From NCBI GenBank assembly GCA_964606735.1, contig CAZSHI010000011.1, forward strand, positions 1-59,876: DNA of 59,876 nucleotides. Direction: 5' to 3'. Source of the stretch: UBA5109 sp964606735 (GTDB lineage: Bacteria > Pseudomonadota > Gammaproteobacteria > Pseudomonadales > Pseudohongiellaceae). The notes under the pieces are model-generated. The model did not search any database. It was not told the origin of the DNA and saw only the letters and a program-made list of their open reading frames with translations. The position numbers and the translations under genes are program-made. Position 1 is the first letter of the stretch. Every line of letters starts with the position of its first letter. This document shows, piece after piece, positions 1-8,597 of the stretch.

Positions 1-54
1 GAACCGGCGTACACGGAGTTGCAGTCCGCTGCATAACCACTCTGCCATCCAGCC
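1..54 (-). tRNA. cysT: tRNA-Cys (GCA), partial, cut by window start
   Basis: On the minus strand the sequence begins with the acceptor arm GGCTGGAT at 54, followed by a D arm and an anticodon loop ACTGCAACT with anticodon GCA at 20-22. The T arm and 3' end lie outside the window. It follows the tRNA-Gly gene by 31 bases. The glycine-cysteine order downstream of pgsA matches the glyW-cysT-leuZ order known from E. coli, so a tRNA-Leu is expected just beyond the edge. Confidence 0.93.
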
Positions 55-85
55 TAGTCGGGACTTTGACTACATTGATAAAAAT

Positions 86-161
<76 letters not shown>

Positions 162-279
162 TATGCGTTTTTATCCTGCGTGGGGATATTATTGCCTCCC
201 CAGCCAGAGTTCCACTATTTCAGGCTCTTTGGCTTACTAACCAGTGCACAGAGTGCTCGCTGGTTACAGGCAGTCCTGG

Positions 280-304
280 GTTCAGCGGACCTTAAGGCCT
301 GAAC
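280..304 (-). repeat. Inverted repeat in the tRNA operon leader
   Basis: GTTCAG at 280-285 pairs with CTGAAC at 299-304 around a 13-base centre that itself contains CCTTAAGG. It lies in the predicted leader of the tRNA transcript and could be a processing hairpin. No function is shown. Apart from this hairpin and the promoter, nothing else is evident in 162-420. Confidence 0.4.
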
Positions 305-331
305 TGAACAGGGCTTTTTAAAGAGTGCGCT

Positions 332-359
332 ATTCTAATCTTATCCCCTGCGAAGTCAA
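332..359 (-). promoter_or_regulatory. Probable sigma-70 promoter of the tRNA operon
   Basis: On the minus strand, -35 TTGACT (354-359) and -10 TAGAAT (332-337) are separated by 16 bases. Directly downstream is the G/C-rich discriminator GCGC, typical of stringently controlled stable-RNA promoters. It lies between the pgsA stop and tRNA-Gly and predicts a leader of about 160 bases. The hexamers are seen directly. The stringent control is inferred from the discriminator. Confidence 0.6.
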
Positions 360-420
360 GTAGAGAGTGGCCTTGAGGGCTGTCATGCTCTGCTTCGAGT
401 CGCTTAGGCTCAGGGCTTTT

Positions 421-987
421 TTAATGGCTCTGTTTCAGGTCTCTACGCAGTGAAGGCCAGGCACTTTTCAGGTAACTGAACATGGACCAGAGGGTGAGAA
501 TGGCAGCCAGATAAATCAGGATATAACCGGCAATCAGAAGATAACTGATGGTGTCCGGTGAGGCTGCCAGCAGCAGAATAATGGCCAGCATCTGAGCGGT
601 TGTTTTGAACTTGCCGATCCAGCCGACGGCAACGACGTCGCGTTGCTGTTGTCCACTCATCCACTCGCGTAACGCGGATATCAGCACTTCACGGGCAACC
701 ATGATGGCGGCCGGTGCGACAAACCAGGGGCTGGTGTAATTGGCAGCCAGCATCACCAGGGTAACAGTGACCAGCAACTTGTCGGCAACCGGATCGAGAA
801 ATGCACCGAAATCCGAGCATTGATCGAGTTTGCGTGCCAGATAACCGTCCAGCCAGTCAGTGATGCAGGCCAGAATAAAAATGCCTGAGGCAATCAGGTG
901 TGCATAAGGCATGCCTGAATAATAGATAACGATAAATACCGGAATCGCCAGCACACGTAAAATGGTAAAAAAGGTTGCGATGGTCAT
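421..987 (-). CDS. pgsA: CDP-diacylglycerol-glycerol-3-phosphate 3-phosphatidyltransferase
   Basis: This membrane enzyme makes phosphatidylglycerol phosphate from CDP-diacylglycerol and glycerol 3-phosphate, the committed step to phosphatidylglycerol and cardiolipin. The 188-residue protein carries the CDP-alcohol phosphotransferase signature DG-x2-AR-x8-G-x3-D-x3-D (DGYLARK ... GAFLDPVADK, about residues 47-70), whose aspartates bind the metal and substrate. It has several hydrophobic segments (about 5-35, 90-110, 130-175). Its length matches E. coli PgsA (182). It lies 49 bases downstream of uvrC and upstream of tRNA-Gly/tRNA-Cys, the same neighbours as in E. coli. Confidence 0.96.
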   Translation of the reverse strand: MTIATFFTILRVLAIPVFIVIYYSGMPYAHLIASGIFILACITDWLDGYLARKLDQCSDFGAFLDPVADKLLVTVTLVMLAANYTSPWFVAPAAIMVAREVLISALREWMSGQQQRDVVAVGWIGKFKTTAQMLAIILLLAASPDTISYLLIAGYILIYLAAILTLWSMFSYLKSAWPSLRRDLKQSH

Positions 988-1036
988 GGGCGCATTCTAC
1001 ACCAGCAGGAGCCCGCTAACTATCTGCAGGCTTCTG

Positions 1037-2866
1037 CTATCCATGGATGGCGTCATACAGGGATTCAGCCAGATTGCGGCTGATGCCAGGTACTTTTTGC
1101 AGGTCTTCAATACTGGCGCGCTTTATTTCCTGCTGGCCGCCGAAAAAATGAATGAGTTCGCGGCGTTTTTTCGGGCCAATGCCGGGTATTTCATCCAGAA
1201 AGGATTGGGTGCGTTTCTTGCCCCGGCGCTGGCGGTGAGCGGTAATGGCAAAGCGATGCGCTTCATCACGAATCTGCTGGAGCAGGTGTAGCGCCGGCGA
1301 TTCGGCATCCAGTACCAGTTCCTGGCGTGTTCCCCCGAAAAACAGTGTCTCCTGCCCTGCCTTGCGACTGATGCCCTTGGCGATACCTAGCAGTAAGATG
1401 CCCTTGATATCCAACTCTGCCAGTACGGCTTCAGCCTGGCTCAGCTGGCCTTTGCCGCCATCAATCAACAGAATATCCGGCAGTTTGGCTTCGTCTTTTT
1501 TCAAGCGTTTGTAGCGACGGTTCAGTGCCTGTTCCATGGCGGCGTAATCATCACCAGGGGTGATGTTCTCAATGTTAAAGCGCCGATAGTCACTTTTCAG
1601 GGGGCCGTTATGATCGAAAACTACACAGGAGGCAACCGTGGCTTCTCCAGCACTGTGAGAGATGTCGAAACATTCAAGGCGTGTGGGCAGCTTGTCGCTG
1701 CCCAGCGCTTCCTGCAGGGCGGAAAAACGCTTCTGCAGGCTTTGCTTGCTGTTGAGTCTGCTCAGAAGTCCATGCTGGGCATTGGTTCTGGCCAGCTGCA
1801 ACCATTGCTGGCGATGCTGCCGTACCCGGGTTTTCAGCGCGACTTTTTGCTGGGCACAAAACTCCAGTGCGGCTTCGAGGCTCTTGGCTTCATCCAGTTC
1901 ATGGCTATAGATAATTTCGCGAGGAATGGTATGCATACCCTGCTCCTGCAGGTAGAACTGGGCAATAAAGGCATAGAGTATTTCTGCCGGTGTTTTTTCC
2001 AGTACGAATTTCGGGTAGTAATTTTTATTGCCAAGTACCCGGCCGTCACGGATGAAAATGACATGGATGGACACCACCCCAGCATCAGAACACATGGCGA
2101 TGACATCGACATCCCCTTCTTCACTGGCCATGTATTGACGCTCCTGAATCATCCGCAGGTCACGAATCTGATCGCGTACGCGGGCGGCTTTTTCGAAATC
2201 GCGGGAGGCCGCCAGTTTTTCCATTTTTTCCTGCAGTTCTTCAGTTATTTGGTTATTTTTGCCTTCTAGGAACATCACGGAATGGCGGACATCTTCAGCA
2301 TAGTCTGCTTCGCTTACCAGGCCGACACAGGGGCCTGAGCAGCGCTTGATCTGGTATTGTAGGCAGGCGCGGCTGCGATTGCGGAAATAAGAGTCTTCGC
2401 ACTGTCGCACATGAAACACTTTTTCCAGAAGCTTGAGACTTTCACGTACCGAGCCGGCGCCGGGATAGGGGCCGAAATAGCGTCCTTTTTTCTTCTTGGC
2501 GCCACGATGGATGGCAAGCCGCGGAAAACTGTCCTGAGAAGAAAGGTATATAAACGGATAAGATTTATCGTCTCGCAGCAGAATATTATAGGGAGGCCGT
2601 TTTTCCTTGATCAGGGTCTGTTCAAGAATCAACGCCTCGGTTTCGGTATTGGTGATGGTGATGTCAATCGACTGGATCTGGGACACCAGTAACAGGGTTT
2701 TGCTGTCCAAGCCCGAAGCGCGAAAATAGGAACCGATACGTTTCTTTAGGTTTTTGGCCTTGCCGACATAAAGCAGCTTGTCATTGGCATCAAGCATGCG
2801 ATAGACCCCGGGACGGGTGCTGGCATGCTTGAGAAAATTTTTGTGATCAAAGGTCGGGGCATCCAT
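1037..2866 (-). CDS. uvrC: UvrABC excinuclease subunit C
   Basis: UvrC makes both incisions around DNA lesions recognised by UvrAB. The 609-residue protein has the N-terminal GIY-YIG nuclease (GVYRML at 20-25, LLYVGKAKNLKKR at 31-43) for the 3' cut. A central UVR helical motif near 205-235 contacts UvrB. A C-terminal RNase H-like nuclease (FDISHSAGE, LLIDGGKGQ) makes the 5' cut, and tandem helix-hairpin-helix motifs (EIPGIGPKKR, KVPGISRNLA) end the protein. Its length equals E. coli UvrC (610). It lies 40 bases after murB and leads into pgsA. The response regulator uvrY/gacA that usually precedes uvrC is absent. Confidence 0.97.
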   Translation of the reverse strand: MDAPTFDHKNFLKHASTRPGVYRMLDANDKLLYVGKAKNLKKRIGSYFRASGLDSKTLLLVSQIQSIDITITNTETEALILEQTLIKEKRPPYNILLRDDKSYPFIYLSSQDSFPRLAIHRGAKKKKGRYFGPYPGAGSVRESLKLLEKVFHVRQCEDSYFRNRSRACLQYQIKRCSGPCVGLVSEADYAEDVRHSVMFLEGKNNQITEELQEKMEKLAASRDFEKAARVRDQIRDLRMIQERQYMASEEGDVDVIAMCSDAGVVSIHVIFIRDGRVLGNKNYYPKFVLEKTPAEILYAFIAQFYLQEQGMHTIPREIIYSHELDEAKSLEAALEFCAQQKVALKTRVRQHRQQWLQLARTNAQHGLLSRLNSKQSLQKRFSALQEALGSDKLPTRLECFDISHSAGEATVASCVVFDHNGPLKSDYRRFNIENITPGDDYAAMEQALNRRYKRLKKDEAKLPDILLIDGGKGQLSQAEAVLAELDIKGILLLGIAKGISRKAGQETLFFGGTRQELVLDAESPALHLLQQIRDEAHRFAITAHRQRRGKKRTQSFLDEIPGIGPKKRRELIHFFGGQQEIKRASIEDLQKVPGISRNLAESLYDAIHG

Positions 2867-2906
2867 TTGCTTATTCTACCCCAGCTTTGTCGAACGGCAG
2901 CTGAAA

Positions 2907-3920
2907 CTAGATGATTCGGACTTCCGGTTCGAGCATGATGCCAAACTTTTCCTCGACGGAGGTCTGGATGCGTTGAGACAACTCATAGAGTTCTGCTCCA
3001 CTGGCTTCACCATAATTGACCAGCACCAGAGCGTGTTCTTTGTGTACACCGACATCTCCTTCACGAAAGCCTTTCCAGCCAGCTTTATCGATTAGCCAGG
3101 CTGCAGAAATTTTACATTGACCCTGATAGGGGTAGACCGGCAGGTCAGCATGCTGTTTCTGTAATGCCCTGGCCTGTTCAGAGCTGATGACAGGGTTGCG
3201 AAAAAAACTGCCGGCATTGCCAATATTTACCGGATCAGGTAATTTTCTTCGGCGGATTTCGCAGACCTTATCACTGAGCAGCTGAGCCGTGATTTTTTCT
3301 GTCGGCAAATCCTTCAGCGCATTTTTAAGTGCCGGGTAGCCCAGATTGAGGTGAGGCTCTTTCAGTAAAGCGAAGGTGACGCTGCTGATGATGAACTGTT
3401 CTTTCAGCTCGCCTTTGAATATGGAATGCCGATAACTAAGCTGGCAATCTTCTTTGCTGAATGTTTTGAGAGTTTTGCTGCTAATTTCCATAGCTTCTAG
3501 CTCATACAGGAAATCGCTTAGCTCAACGCCGTAGGCACCGATGTTCTGCACCGGAGCAGCCCCTACTGTGCCAGGAATCAGGCTGAGATTTTCCAGGCCG
3601 TAGTAACCACGCTGCAGGCAATACTGAACAAAGTTATGCCAGTTTTCCCCGCCCATGGCGCGGATGTAAACACACTTATCATTCTCATCGACTTTTTCAA
3701 TACCACGCAGGTTCAGTTCGATGATGAGTCCGGCATAATTTTTCTTGAATAGCAGATTGCTGCCCTGCCCGATCAGCATGAAAGACAGATTGTTAGTTTG
3801 CTGAAAATCCAGTGCCTGAATCAGATCGTCCTGGGAGCTGACTTCGGCAAAAAAGCGTGCCTGTGCCGAGACATGAAATGTGTTGAAGTATTTGAGGTTA
3901 AAGTTTTCCTGTATCTGCAT
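2907..3920 (-). CDS. murB: UDP-N-acetylenolpyruvoylglucosamine reductase
   Basis: MurB is an FAD enzyme that reduces UDP-GlcNAc-enolpyruvate with NADPH to UDP-MurNAc in peptidoglycan synthesis. The protein has 337 residues from the chosen ATG at 3920, seven bases after the phosphatase stop. A longer open frame to 3980 would run back into that gene. Visible motifs are GQGSNLLF (51-58) and PGTVGAAPVQNIGAYG (116-131) for FAD binding, YRHS with Arg164, GNAGSFFRNP with the catalytic Ser238, and a C-terminal glutamate (E331). The layout is that of the E. coli type I enzyme (342 residues). Confidence 0.96.
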   Translation of the reverse strand: MQIQENFNLKYFNTFHVSAQARFFAEVSSQDDLIQALDFQQTNNLSFMLIGQGSNLLFKKNYAGLIIELNLRGIEKVDENDKCVYIRAMGGENWHNFVQYCLQRGYYGLENLSLIPGTVGAAPVQNIGAYGVELSDFLYELEAMEISSKTLKTFSKEDCQLSYRHSIFKGELKEQFIISSVTFALLKEPHLNLGYPALKNALKDLPTEKITAQLLSDKVCEIRRRKLPDPVNIGNAGSFFRNPVISSEQARALQKQHADLPVYPYQGQCKISAAWLIDKAGWKGFREGDVGVHKEHALVLVNYGEASGAELYELSQRIQTSVEEKFGIMLEPEVRII

Positions 3921-3927
3921 GGAGAAC

Positions 3928-4431
3928 TCAGTGTAGTTGATGAAGTTTGACCAGATGATCAAGAATTTCCTGGCTGGCATGTTCCACCAGATCCAGCACT
4001 AGCTCAAAACCTTCCGGTCCGGAATAGTAGGGATCAGGAACTTCCTGATAACCCTGGCGGCCATCCTGCAGATCAGGCCAGGTCAGAAACAGTACGGTTT
4101 GCGCTTTCGCTGATTCAGGCTGCATTGCCTGCAGATCGCTGAGGTTGTTGCTATCCATGGCAAAAATATAATCATAGTTATGGAAGTCATCCGGGCTGAC
4201 GGTGCGCGCTTTTAGCTTGCTCAGGTCTATATTGCGTTTGGCGGCTGCGGAACAGGCACGATGATCCGGGCTTTCACCGATATGCCAGGTGCCGGTGCCA
4301 GCTGAATCGATATCGAACAGATGATCGAGTTGTCGCTGCTTTACTTGTTGCCGAAAAATTCCTTCAGCAGTTGGTGATCGACAAATATTGCCCAGGCATA
4401 CCATCAGAATTTTCAGCTTGTTATTGCTCAT
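3928..4431 (-). CDS. Low-molecular-weight protein-tyrosine phosphatase
   Basis: The 167-residue protein has the P-loop signature CLGNICRS near its N terminus, with catalytic nucleophile Cys12 and phosphate-binding Arg18. The general-acid loop DPYYSG lies near residue 133. Members dephosphorylate tyrosine kinases of exopolysaccharide export, or act as PtpA-type phosphatases. The ATG at 4431 is preferred because it lies 8 bases after the kdsB stop, and a longer frame to 4575 would overlap kdsB by 136 bases. Its place between kdsB and murB matches the Pseudomonas ptpA position, recalled from memory. The physiological substrate cannot be told. Confidence 0.93.
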   Translation of the reverse strand: MSNNKLKILMVCLGNICRSPTAEGIFRQQVKQRQLDHLFDIDSAGTGTWHIGESPDHRACSAAAKRNIDLSKLKARTVSPDDFHNYDYIFAMDSNNLSDLQAMQPESAKAQTVLFLTWPDLQDGRQGYQEVPDPYYSGPEGFELVLDLVEHASQEILDHLVKLHQLH

Positions 4432-4439
4432 GGTTTCTA

Positions 4440-5174
4440 TCAGTTTTCCAGTAGGGATTTTATAGCCTGGTAATCGGCTTCGGTATCTATGCCGGCGGGA
4501 ATAGGCTCGACACATTTGTCCAGATGAATTTTGATGCCGTTTTCCATAAAACGAAGCTGCTCGAGTTTTTCGCATTTTTCGAGTTCACCCATCGGCCAGG
4601 TGACAAAATCCCGCAATGCGCCAACCCGGTAGGCATACAAACCGATATGGCGTTTGTAAACGATATTATCCTCAGGCTCGCGCTGGAAAGGTATCGTGGC
4701 ACGTGAAAAATAAAGCGCCATGCCCTGCTGATCAGTGACAACTTTAACCGCATTGGGATTGCTGATGTCTTCGACATGGTCTATTTCCGCGTAGAGTGTG
4801 CACAAGGCAGCTTCATCCTGGGCTTTCAGGTTTTCTGCAACCTGATTGATCACGCTGGGTGGAATCAAGGGTTCATCACCCTGTACGTTGACGACGATAT
4901 CACTGTTGCGTAATTCCAGGATGCGGGTTACCTCCTCAATGCGATCAGAACCGGATGCATGGTTCGGGTCTGTCATACAGACCTGAGCTCCGAAGGCTTC
5001 GCAGACTGATTGGATTTCTGTGCTGTCAGTAGCCACATAGACTTCCTTGGCATCGCTTCGCAAGGCGCGCTCAAACACATGCTGAATCATGGGTTTGCCA
5101 CCTAAGTTCAGCAAAGGTTTACCCGGCAGGCGCGTAGACTGGTATCGTGCAGGAATAACAACGATGAAAGACAT
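4440..5174 (-). CDS. kdsB: 3-deoxy-manno-octulosonate cytidylyltransferase (CMP-Kdo synthetase)
   Basis: KdsB activates Kdo with CTP to CMP-Kdo, the donor for the lipopolysaccharide inner core. The 244 residues begin with the nucleotidyltransferase loop IPARYQSTRLPGKPL. They contain VNVQGDEPLIPP with metal-binding aspartate and end with the EQLRFMENG and IDTEADY motifs of the family. E. coli KdsB has 248 residues. The start codon overlaps the ycaR stop by one base (TAATG), indicating translational coupling in the lipid A/Kdo cluster. Confidence 0.97.
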   Translation of the reverse strand: MSFIVVIPARYQSTRLPGKPLLNLGGKPMIQHVFERALRSDAKEVYVATDSTEIQSVCEAFGAQVCMTDPNHASGSDRIEEVTRILELRNSDIVVNVQGDEPLIPPSVINQVAENLKAQDEAALCTLYAEIDHVEDISNPNAVKVVTDQQGMALYFSRATIPFQREPEDNIVYKRHIGLYAYRVGALRDFVTWPMGELEKCEKLEQLRFMENGIKIHLDKCVEPIPAGIDTEADYQAIKSLLEN

Positions 5175-5365
5175 TAACGCGGCCTTTTCTCTTTTTCCTC
5201 AAGGGTGAGCTGTCGAGCCTCATTTTCCAGCATGACAGGTATGCCATCTCGAATCGGGAATGCCAGATTGTCGGCATAGCAAATCAGTTCTTGCTGTTCC
5301 TGCTTATAGTCAATTTTTCCCTTGCACAGGGGGCAGGCGAGAATCGAGAGTAGTTTTTTATCCAT
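5174..5365 (-). CDS. ycaR: Trm112-family small zinc-binding protein YcaR
   Basis: This 63-residue protein of the UPF0434/Trm112 family carries an N-terminal CPLC zinc-knuckle half-site and the conserved IRDGIPVML segment. Only one other cysteine is visible (in LICYAD), so the zinc site may be incomplete. It sits between lpxK and kdsB, as ycaR does in E. coli and its homologue does in Pseudomonas. Trm112 proteins activate methyltransferases in eukaryotes and archaea. The bacterial role is not settled. Its start is 16 bases after the lpxK stop. Confidence 0.9.
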   Translation of the reverse strand: MDKKLLSILACPLCKGKIDYKQEQQELICYADNLAFPIRDGIPVMLENEARQLTLEEKEKRPR

Positions 5366-5381
5366 GATGTTATTGCCTGGA

Positions 5382-6410
5382 TTAAATGCTGAAGTTTCTG
5401 AGCTTGGTCAAAAGCTGTTCAATAAAAGAACCATCAATAAGTGCTTCGACGCTGAGGTACCAGTCGGTCTTGCGGGCAAAGCCAGCGCACTTGACGGCAT
5501 CTTTTTCCGTCATAACAACTTCCAGTTCATCATCAAAGCGGATGTCATCCGGCCTATAGACATGATGGTCGCTGAAAATGTGCGTAATAATATCAAAACC
5601 GCAGTCACAAAGAGAGCTGAAAAAACGAGCCGGATTTCCGATGCCTGCAATGGCATGAACCTTGTGGCGTGATTTGCTGCTGTCTTGTTGGCGCGCCTTT
5701 GCCAGTTCAGTCTTGATGTCCTCGATCGCATAGGCATCTCCGCTTTGAATATGGCAGAACTGTCGCGGTTCGAGCCTCATGGTGAAAGTTGGCACAGTGC
5801 TGTTCAAGTTGCAGTCGCCATTGCAGATAATAAAGTCCACCTCATTGAGCCTTGCAGGTTTTTCACGTAGGGGGCCTGCCGGCAGGAGTTCGCCATTGCC
5901 GAAAAGACGGCGGCCATCCACCACGGCGATTTCAATATCCCGTGCCATGGCGTAATGCTGCATGCCGTCGTCGCTGAGGATGACATTGCAGTCGTAATGC
6001 TGTTCAAGGCTTTTTACCGCTTCAACACGATTCGCGTCTATGATCACCGGACATTCCGTATTTCGTGCTATCAGCAGTGCTTCATCGCCGCTAAAAGCCA
6101 CTGGCGAATCAGCCTTCACATGGTAGGGGTACTCTGGTGCTTTTGAGCCATAACCACGGCTTACAATACCGGGACGGAAGCCATGCTCAATAAGCTGCCT
6201 GCTCAGATACACAATCAGGGGAGTCTTGCCAGTACCACCGATGGTGATGTTGCCGACCACGATTAGTGGCACACTGGCACGATAGACTTTCTTTTTGCCA
6301 CTGTTATAGAGTTTACGACGGGTTTTGCTGAGCAGCCCAAACAGCAGGCTGAGCGGTTTTAACCATGCGATTGGCTGTTTTGTGTACCAGCTGTCGACAA
6401 TTTTCTTCAT
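5382..6410 (-). CDS. lpxK: Tetraacyldisaccharide 4'-kinase
   Basis: LpxK phosphorylates the 4' position of the lipid A precursor at the inner face of the cytoplasmic membrane. The 342 residues have an N-terminal membrane-associating helix (about 12-28), the P-loop GGTGKT at 58-63, and the motifs SRGYG, SGDEALLIA and LSDDGMQHY shared by LpxK proteins. Length is close to E. coli LpxK (328). Its ATG overlaps the msbA stop in ATGA, so kinase and flippase are translationally coupled, as in E. coli. Confidence 0.96.
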   Translation of the reverse strand: MKKIVDSWYTKQPIAWLKPLSLLFGLLSKTRRKLYNSGKKKVYRASVPLIVVGNITIGGTGKTPLIVYLSRQLIEHGFRPGIVSRGYGSKAPEYPYHVKADSPVAFSGDEALLIARNTECPVIIDANRVEAVKSLEQHYDCNVILSDDGMQHYAMARDIEIAVVDGRRLFGNGELLPAGPLREKPARLNEVDFIICNGDCNLNSTVPTFTMRLEPRQFCHIQSGDAYAIEDIKTELAKARQQDSSKSRHKVHAIAGIGNPARFFSSLCDCGFDIITHIFSDHHVYRPDDIRFDDELEVVMTEKDAVKCAGFARKTDWYLSVEALIDGSFIEQLLTKLRNFSI

Positions 6411-8179
6411 GCGTCGGCAAACTGTTTTTTATGCAATTTGGCATAGTGCTGATTTAGCGCCAGCAATTCACTGTGCGTGCCCTGCTCGACAATCTCCCCT
6501 TCCTGCATGACCAGGATCATGTCCGCTTTTTCAATTGTAGACAGGCGATGGGCGATCACGAATGTGGTGCGACCCTGCATGAGCGTTTCCAGGGCCGCCT
6601 GGATATGCCGTTCGGATTCAGTGTCCAGCGCTGAGGTTGCCTCATCCAGAATCAGAATCGGCGCGTCCTTTAACAAGGCGCGGGCGATAGCGATGCGCTG
6701 ACGCTGACCTCCCGACAAAAGCGTTGCGTCATCACCTACCCGGGTATCAAGTCCCTCGGAGAGCTGGGATATGAAGCCCATGGCATGTGCATTTTCGAGT
6801 GCTTCGATAATCTCGGCTTCACTTTTGTTAGCCAATTCTCCGTAAGCAACATTGTCGCGTACGGAACTGTTAAACAGGGTTACCTGCTGTGAGACCAGAG
6901 CAATTTGTTGTCGCAGGTTCGTCAGTTCAAAGTCCGTGTTAGGCATGTCATCAATTAGAATTTGTCCCTGATGGATTTCATAAAAGCGTGGAATCAGATT
7001 AACCAGTGTGGACTTGCCGCTACCGGATTTGCCGACAATGGCGATGGTTTGCCCCGGAATGACCTCGAAATTGATATGACTGAGCACATCTGGACCTTGT
7101 GGGGTGTAACGGAAGCTCAGATTCTCAAAGCTGACCTTGCCCTTCACTCGCTCTGTTACATAGCTGCCATGATCTTTTTCCGTGTCCTCGTCCAGCAGAT
7201 CAAAGATGGAACTGGCAGCGGCAAGCCCGCGTTGAATGGATGCGTTGATCTGCGTGAGCTGGCGTATCGGTGTCGATAACATGCCCGCAGCTATGATCAG
7301 TGAGGCCAGGTCCCCAGTGGACAGGTCGCCAAGTACCTGGGGAGACAGGGTAAGCCAGACCAGAAAAGCCAGTGCGATGGTAACCACCACCTGCACTACC
7401 GGCGTGCTGATATTGGAGACTGATTCCAGTTTAAGGCTTTGCTGGCGATTGCGTGCACTGGCAGCCGTAAAGTTGTCCAGGGCCTGTTTTTCAGCGCGGA
7501 AGCTGCGGATCACCCGCATGCCCTTGATGGTCTCGGCGACGATGTGGGTGACGTCGCCCATGGAAGACTGAATGCGGTGACTGTGCATGCGAAACAGTTT
7601 GGAAGCGTAGTTCACCACAATCACGATCAGTGGTGAGACGGCCATGAAGATCAGGGTAAGCTGCCAGCTCTGGTAAAACATGTAGGCCAGCAGGCCGATC
7701 ACGGTCAGTCCCTGCTGAAACAGAACTTTCAGGGCATCGCTGACCGCTGCAGTAATCTGCAGAACGTTAAAGGTGACAGTCGACATAAGCTTGCCGATTT
7801 CACTGCGATCGTAAAAACTGATTGGCAGCTGCAAAAAACGCTCTACCAGCTCGGTGCGGATTCGGTGCACCACCGAGTTGGCAATATAGGCCATCGAGTA
7901 GCCGCCAAGATAGCCGCCAAAGCCCCGGGTAGTCGCCAGCAGTACCAGCAAGAGTGGAATACGCAGGCGTTCCATGGCATCCATCTCACGTGCCCCTTCG
8001 ATGGTGTCCACCAGCTGCCCGGTCAGGTAGGCAAACCAGGCATTGGTACTGGCAAACATGGCAAAGCCGACAAGCGTGATGATGGCCACGGGCCATAGCG
8101 GCTTGAGATAGGCCAGCAAACGTCGATAAAGCACCAGTGAGCCTTTACGGGATACCTTGTCTGGAGCGGCATCACTCAT
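6407..8179 (-). CDS. msbA: Lipid A export ATP-binding/permease protein MsbA
   Basis: MsbA flips core-lipid A across the inner membrane. The 590-residue half-transporter has six hydrophobic helices in the first 320 residues (for example 31-50, 155-190, 262-300). The ATPase domain follows, with Walker A GKSGSGKST at 383-391, signature LSGGQRQRIAIARAL and Walker B ILILDEATSALD. E. coli MsbA has 582 residues. The start overlaps the exbD stop by 8 bases. Its position between exbD and lpxK combines the E. coli msbA-lpxK pair with the Pseudomonas exbBD-lpxK neighbourhood. Confidence 0.96.
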   Translation of the reverse strand: MSDAAPDKVSRKGSLVLYRRLLAYLKPLWPVAIITLVGFAMFASTNAWFAYLTGQLVDTIEGAREMDAMERLRIPLLLVLLATTRGFGGYLGGYSMAYIANSVVHRIRTELVERFLQLPISFYDRSEIGKLMSTVTFNVLQITAAVSDALKVLFQQGLTVIGLLAYMFYQSWQLTLIFMAVSPLIVIVVNYASKLFRMHSHRIQSSMGDVTHIVAETIKGMRVIRSFRAEKQALDNFTAASARNRQQSLKLESVSNISTPVVQVVVTIALAFLVWLTLSPQVLGDLSTGDLASLIIAAGMLSTPIRQLTQINASIQRGLAAASSIFDLLDEDTEKDHGSYVTERVKGKVSFENLSFRYTPQGPDVLSHINFEVIPGQTIAIVGKSGSGKSTLVNLIPRFYEIHQGQILIDDMPNTDFELTNLRQQIALVSQQVTLFNSSVRDNVAYGELANKSEAEIIEALENAHAMGFISQLSEGLDTRVGDDATLLSGGQRQRIAIARALLKDAPILILDEATSALDTESERHIQAALETLMQGRTTFVIAHRLSTIEKADMILVMQEGEIVEQGTHSELLALNQHYAKLHKKQFADA

Positions 8180-8597
8180 CGCCTTCAGCCTCTTCTCTTG
8201 TCACGATATTGAGTCGACTGAAGCCCAGTTGTGCCACGGCATCCATCACAGTAACCACAGACTGATAGGAGGTTTGGGCGTCCGCAGTAATAATAATGGG
8301 CAAGGCATTATCACCACCGGATATTTCCTGTACAGCGTCCATCAGAGTTTGTATCTGATTATTGACCAGTCCTCTGCCATTAACGGAATAAGCGCCGTTA
8401 CGTGCTACCAGAATTTCAAGCTGCTCAGGTAAGGCGTCCAGCGGCTCCCCCGAAGCTTCGGGCAAGTTAATCAGGAGGTTGTTATCACGTGTAAAGGTGG
8501 TCGTCACCATGAAGAAAATCAGCAAAAGAAAAACAACGTCAATCAGAGGCGTGAGATTGACGCTGAGTTCTTCCGTGCTTTGGCGCTCAAATTTCAT
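8172..8597 (-). CDS. exbD: ExbD/TolR-family biopolymer transport protein
   Basis: The 141-residue protein has a short cytoplasmic N terminus, one transmembrane helix (PLIDVVFLLLIFFMVTT, about 17-33) with the essential proton-carrying aspartate Asp20, and a periplasmic domain. It pairs with the upstream MotA/TolQ/ExbB protein to form a proton channel that powers outer-membrane processes. No tonB or tolA lies nearby, so whether this pair energises TonB or another partner is unknown. It overlaps exbB by ATGA and msbA by 8 bases. Confidence 0.9.
   Translation of the reverse strand: MKFERQSTEELSVNLTPLIDVVFLLLIFFMVTTTFTRDNNLLINLPEASGEPLDALPEQLEILVARNGAYSVNGRGLVNNQIQTLMDAVQEISGGDNALPIIITADAQTSYQSVVTVMDAVAQLGFSRLNIVTREEAEGDE

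Noticed and set aside
421..480. Intrinsic terminator after pgsA
   Set aside because: Only weak stems and no T-run on the minus strand; pgsA transcription may run into the tRNA leader.
1610..2269. Plus-strand frame of 219 codons inside uvrC
   Set aside because: uvrC on the other strand has complete domains through this interval; no ribosome-binding site or protein motif supports the shadow frame.
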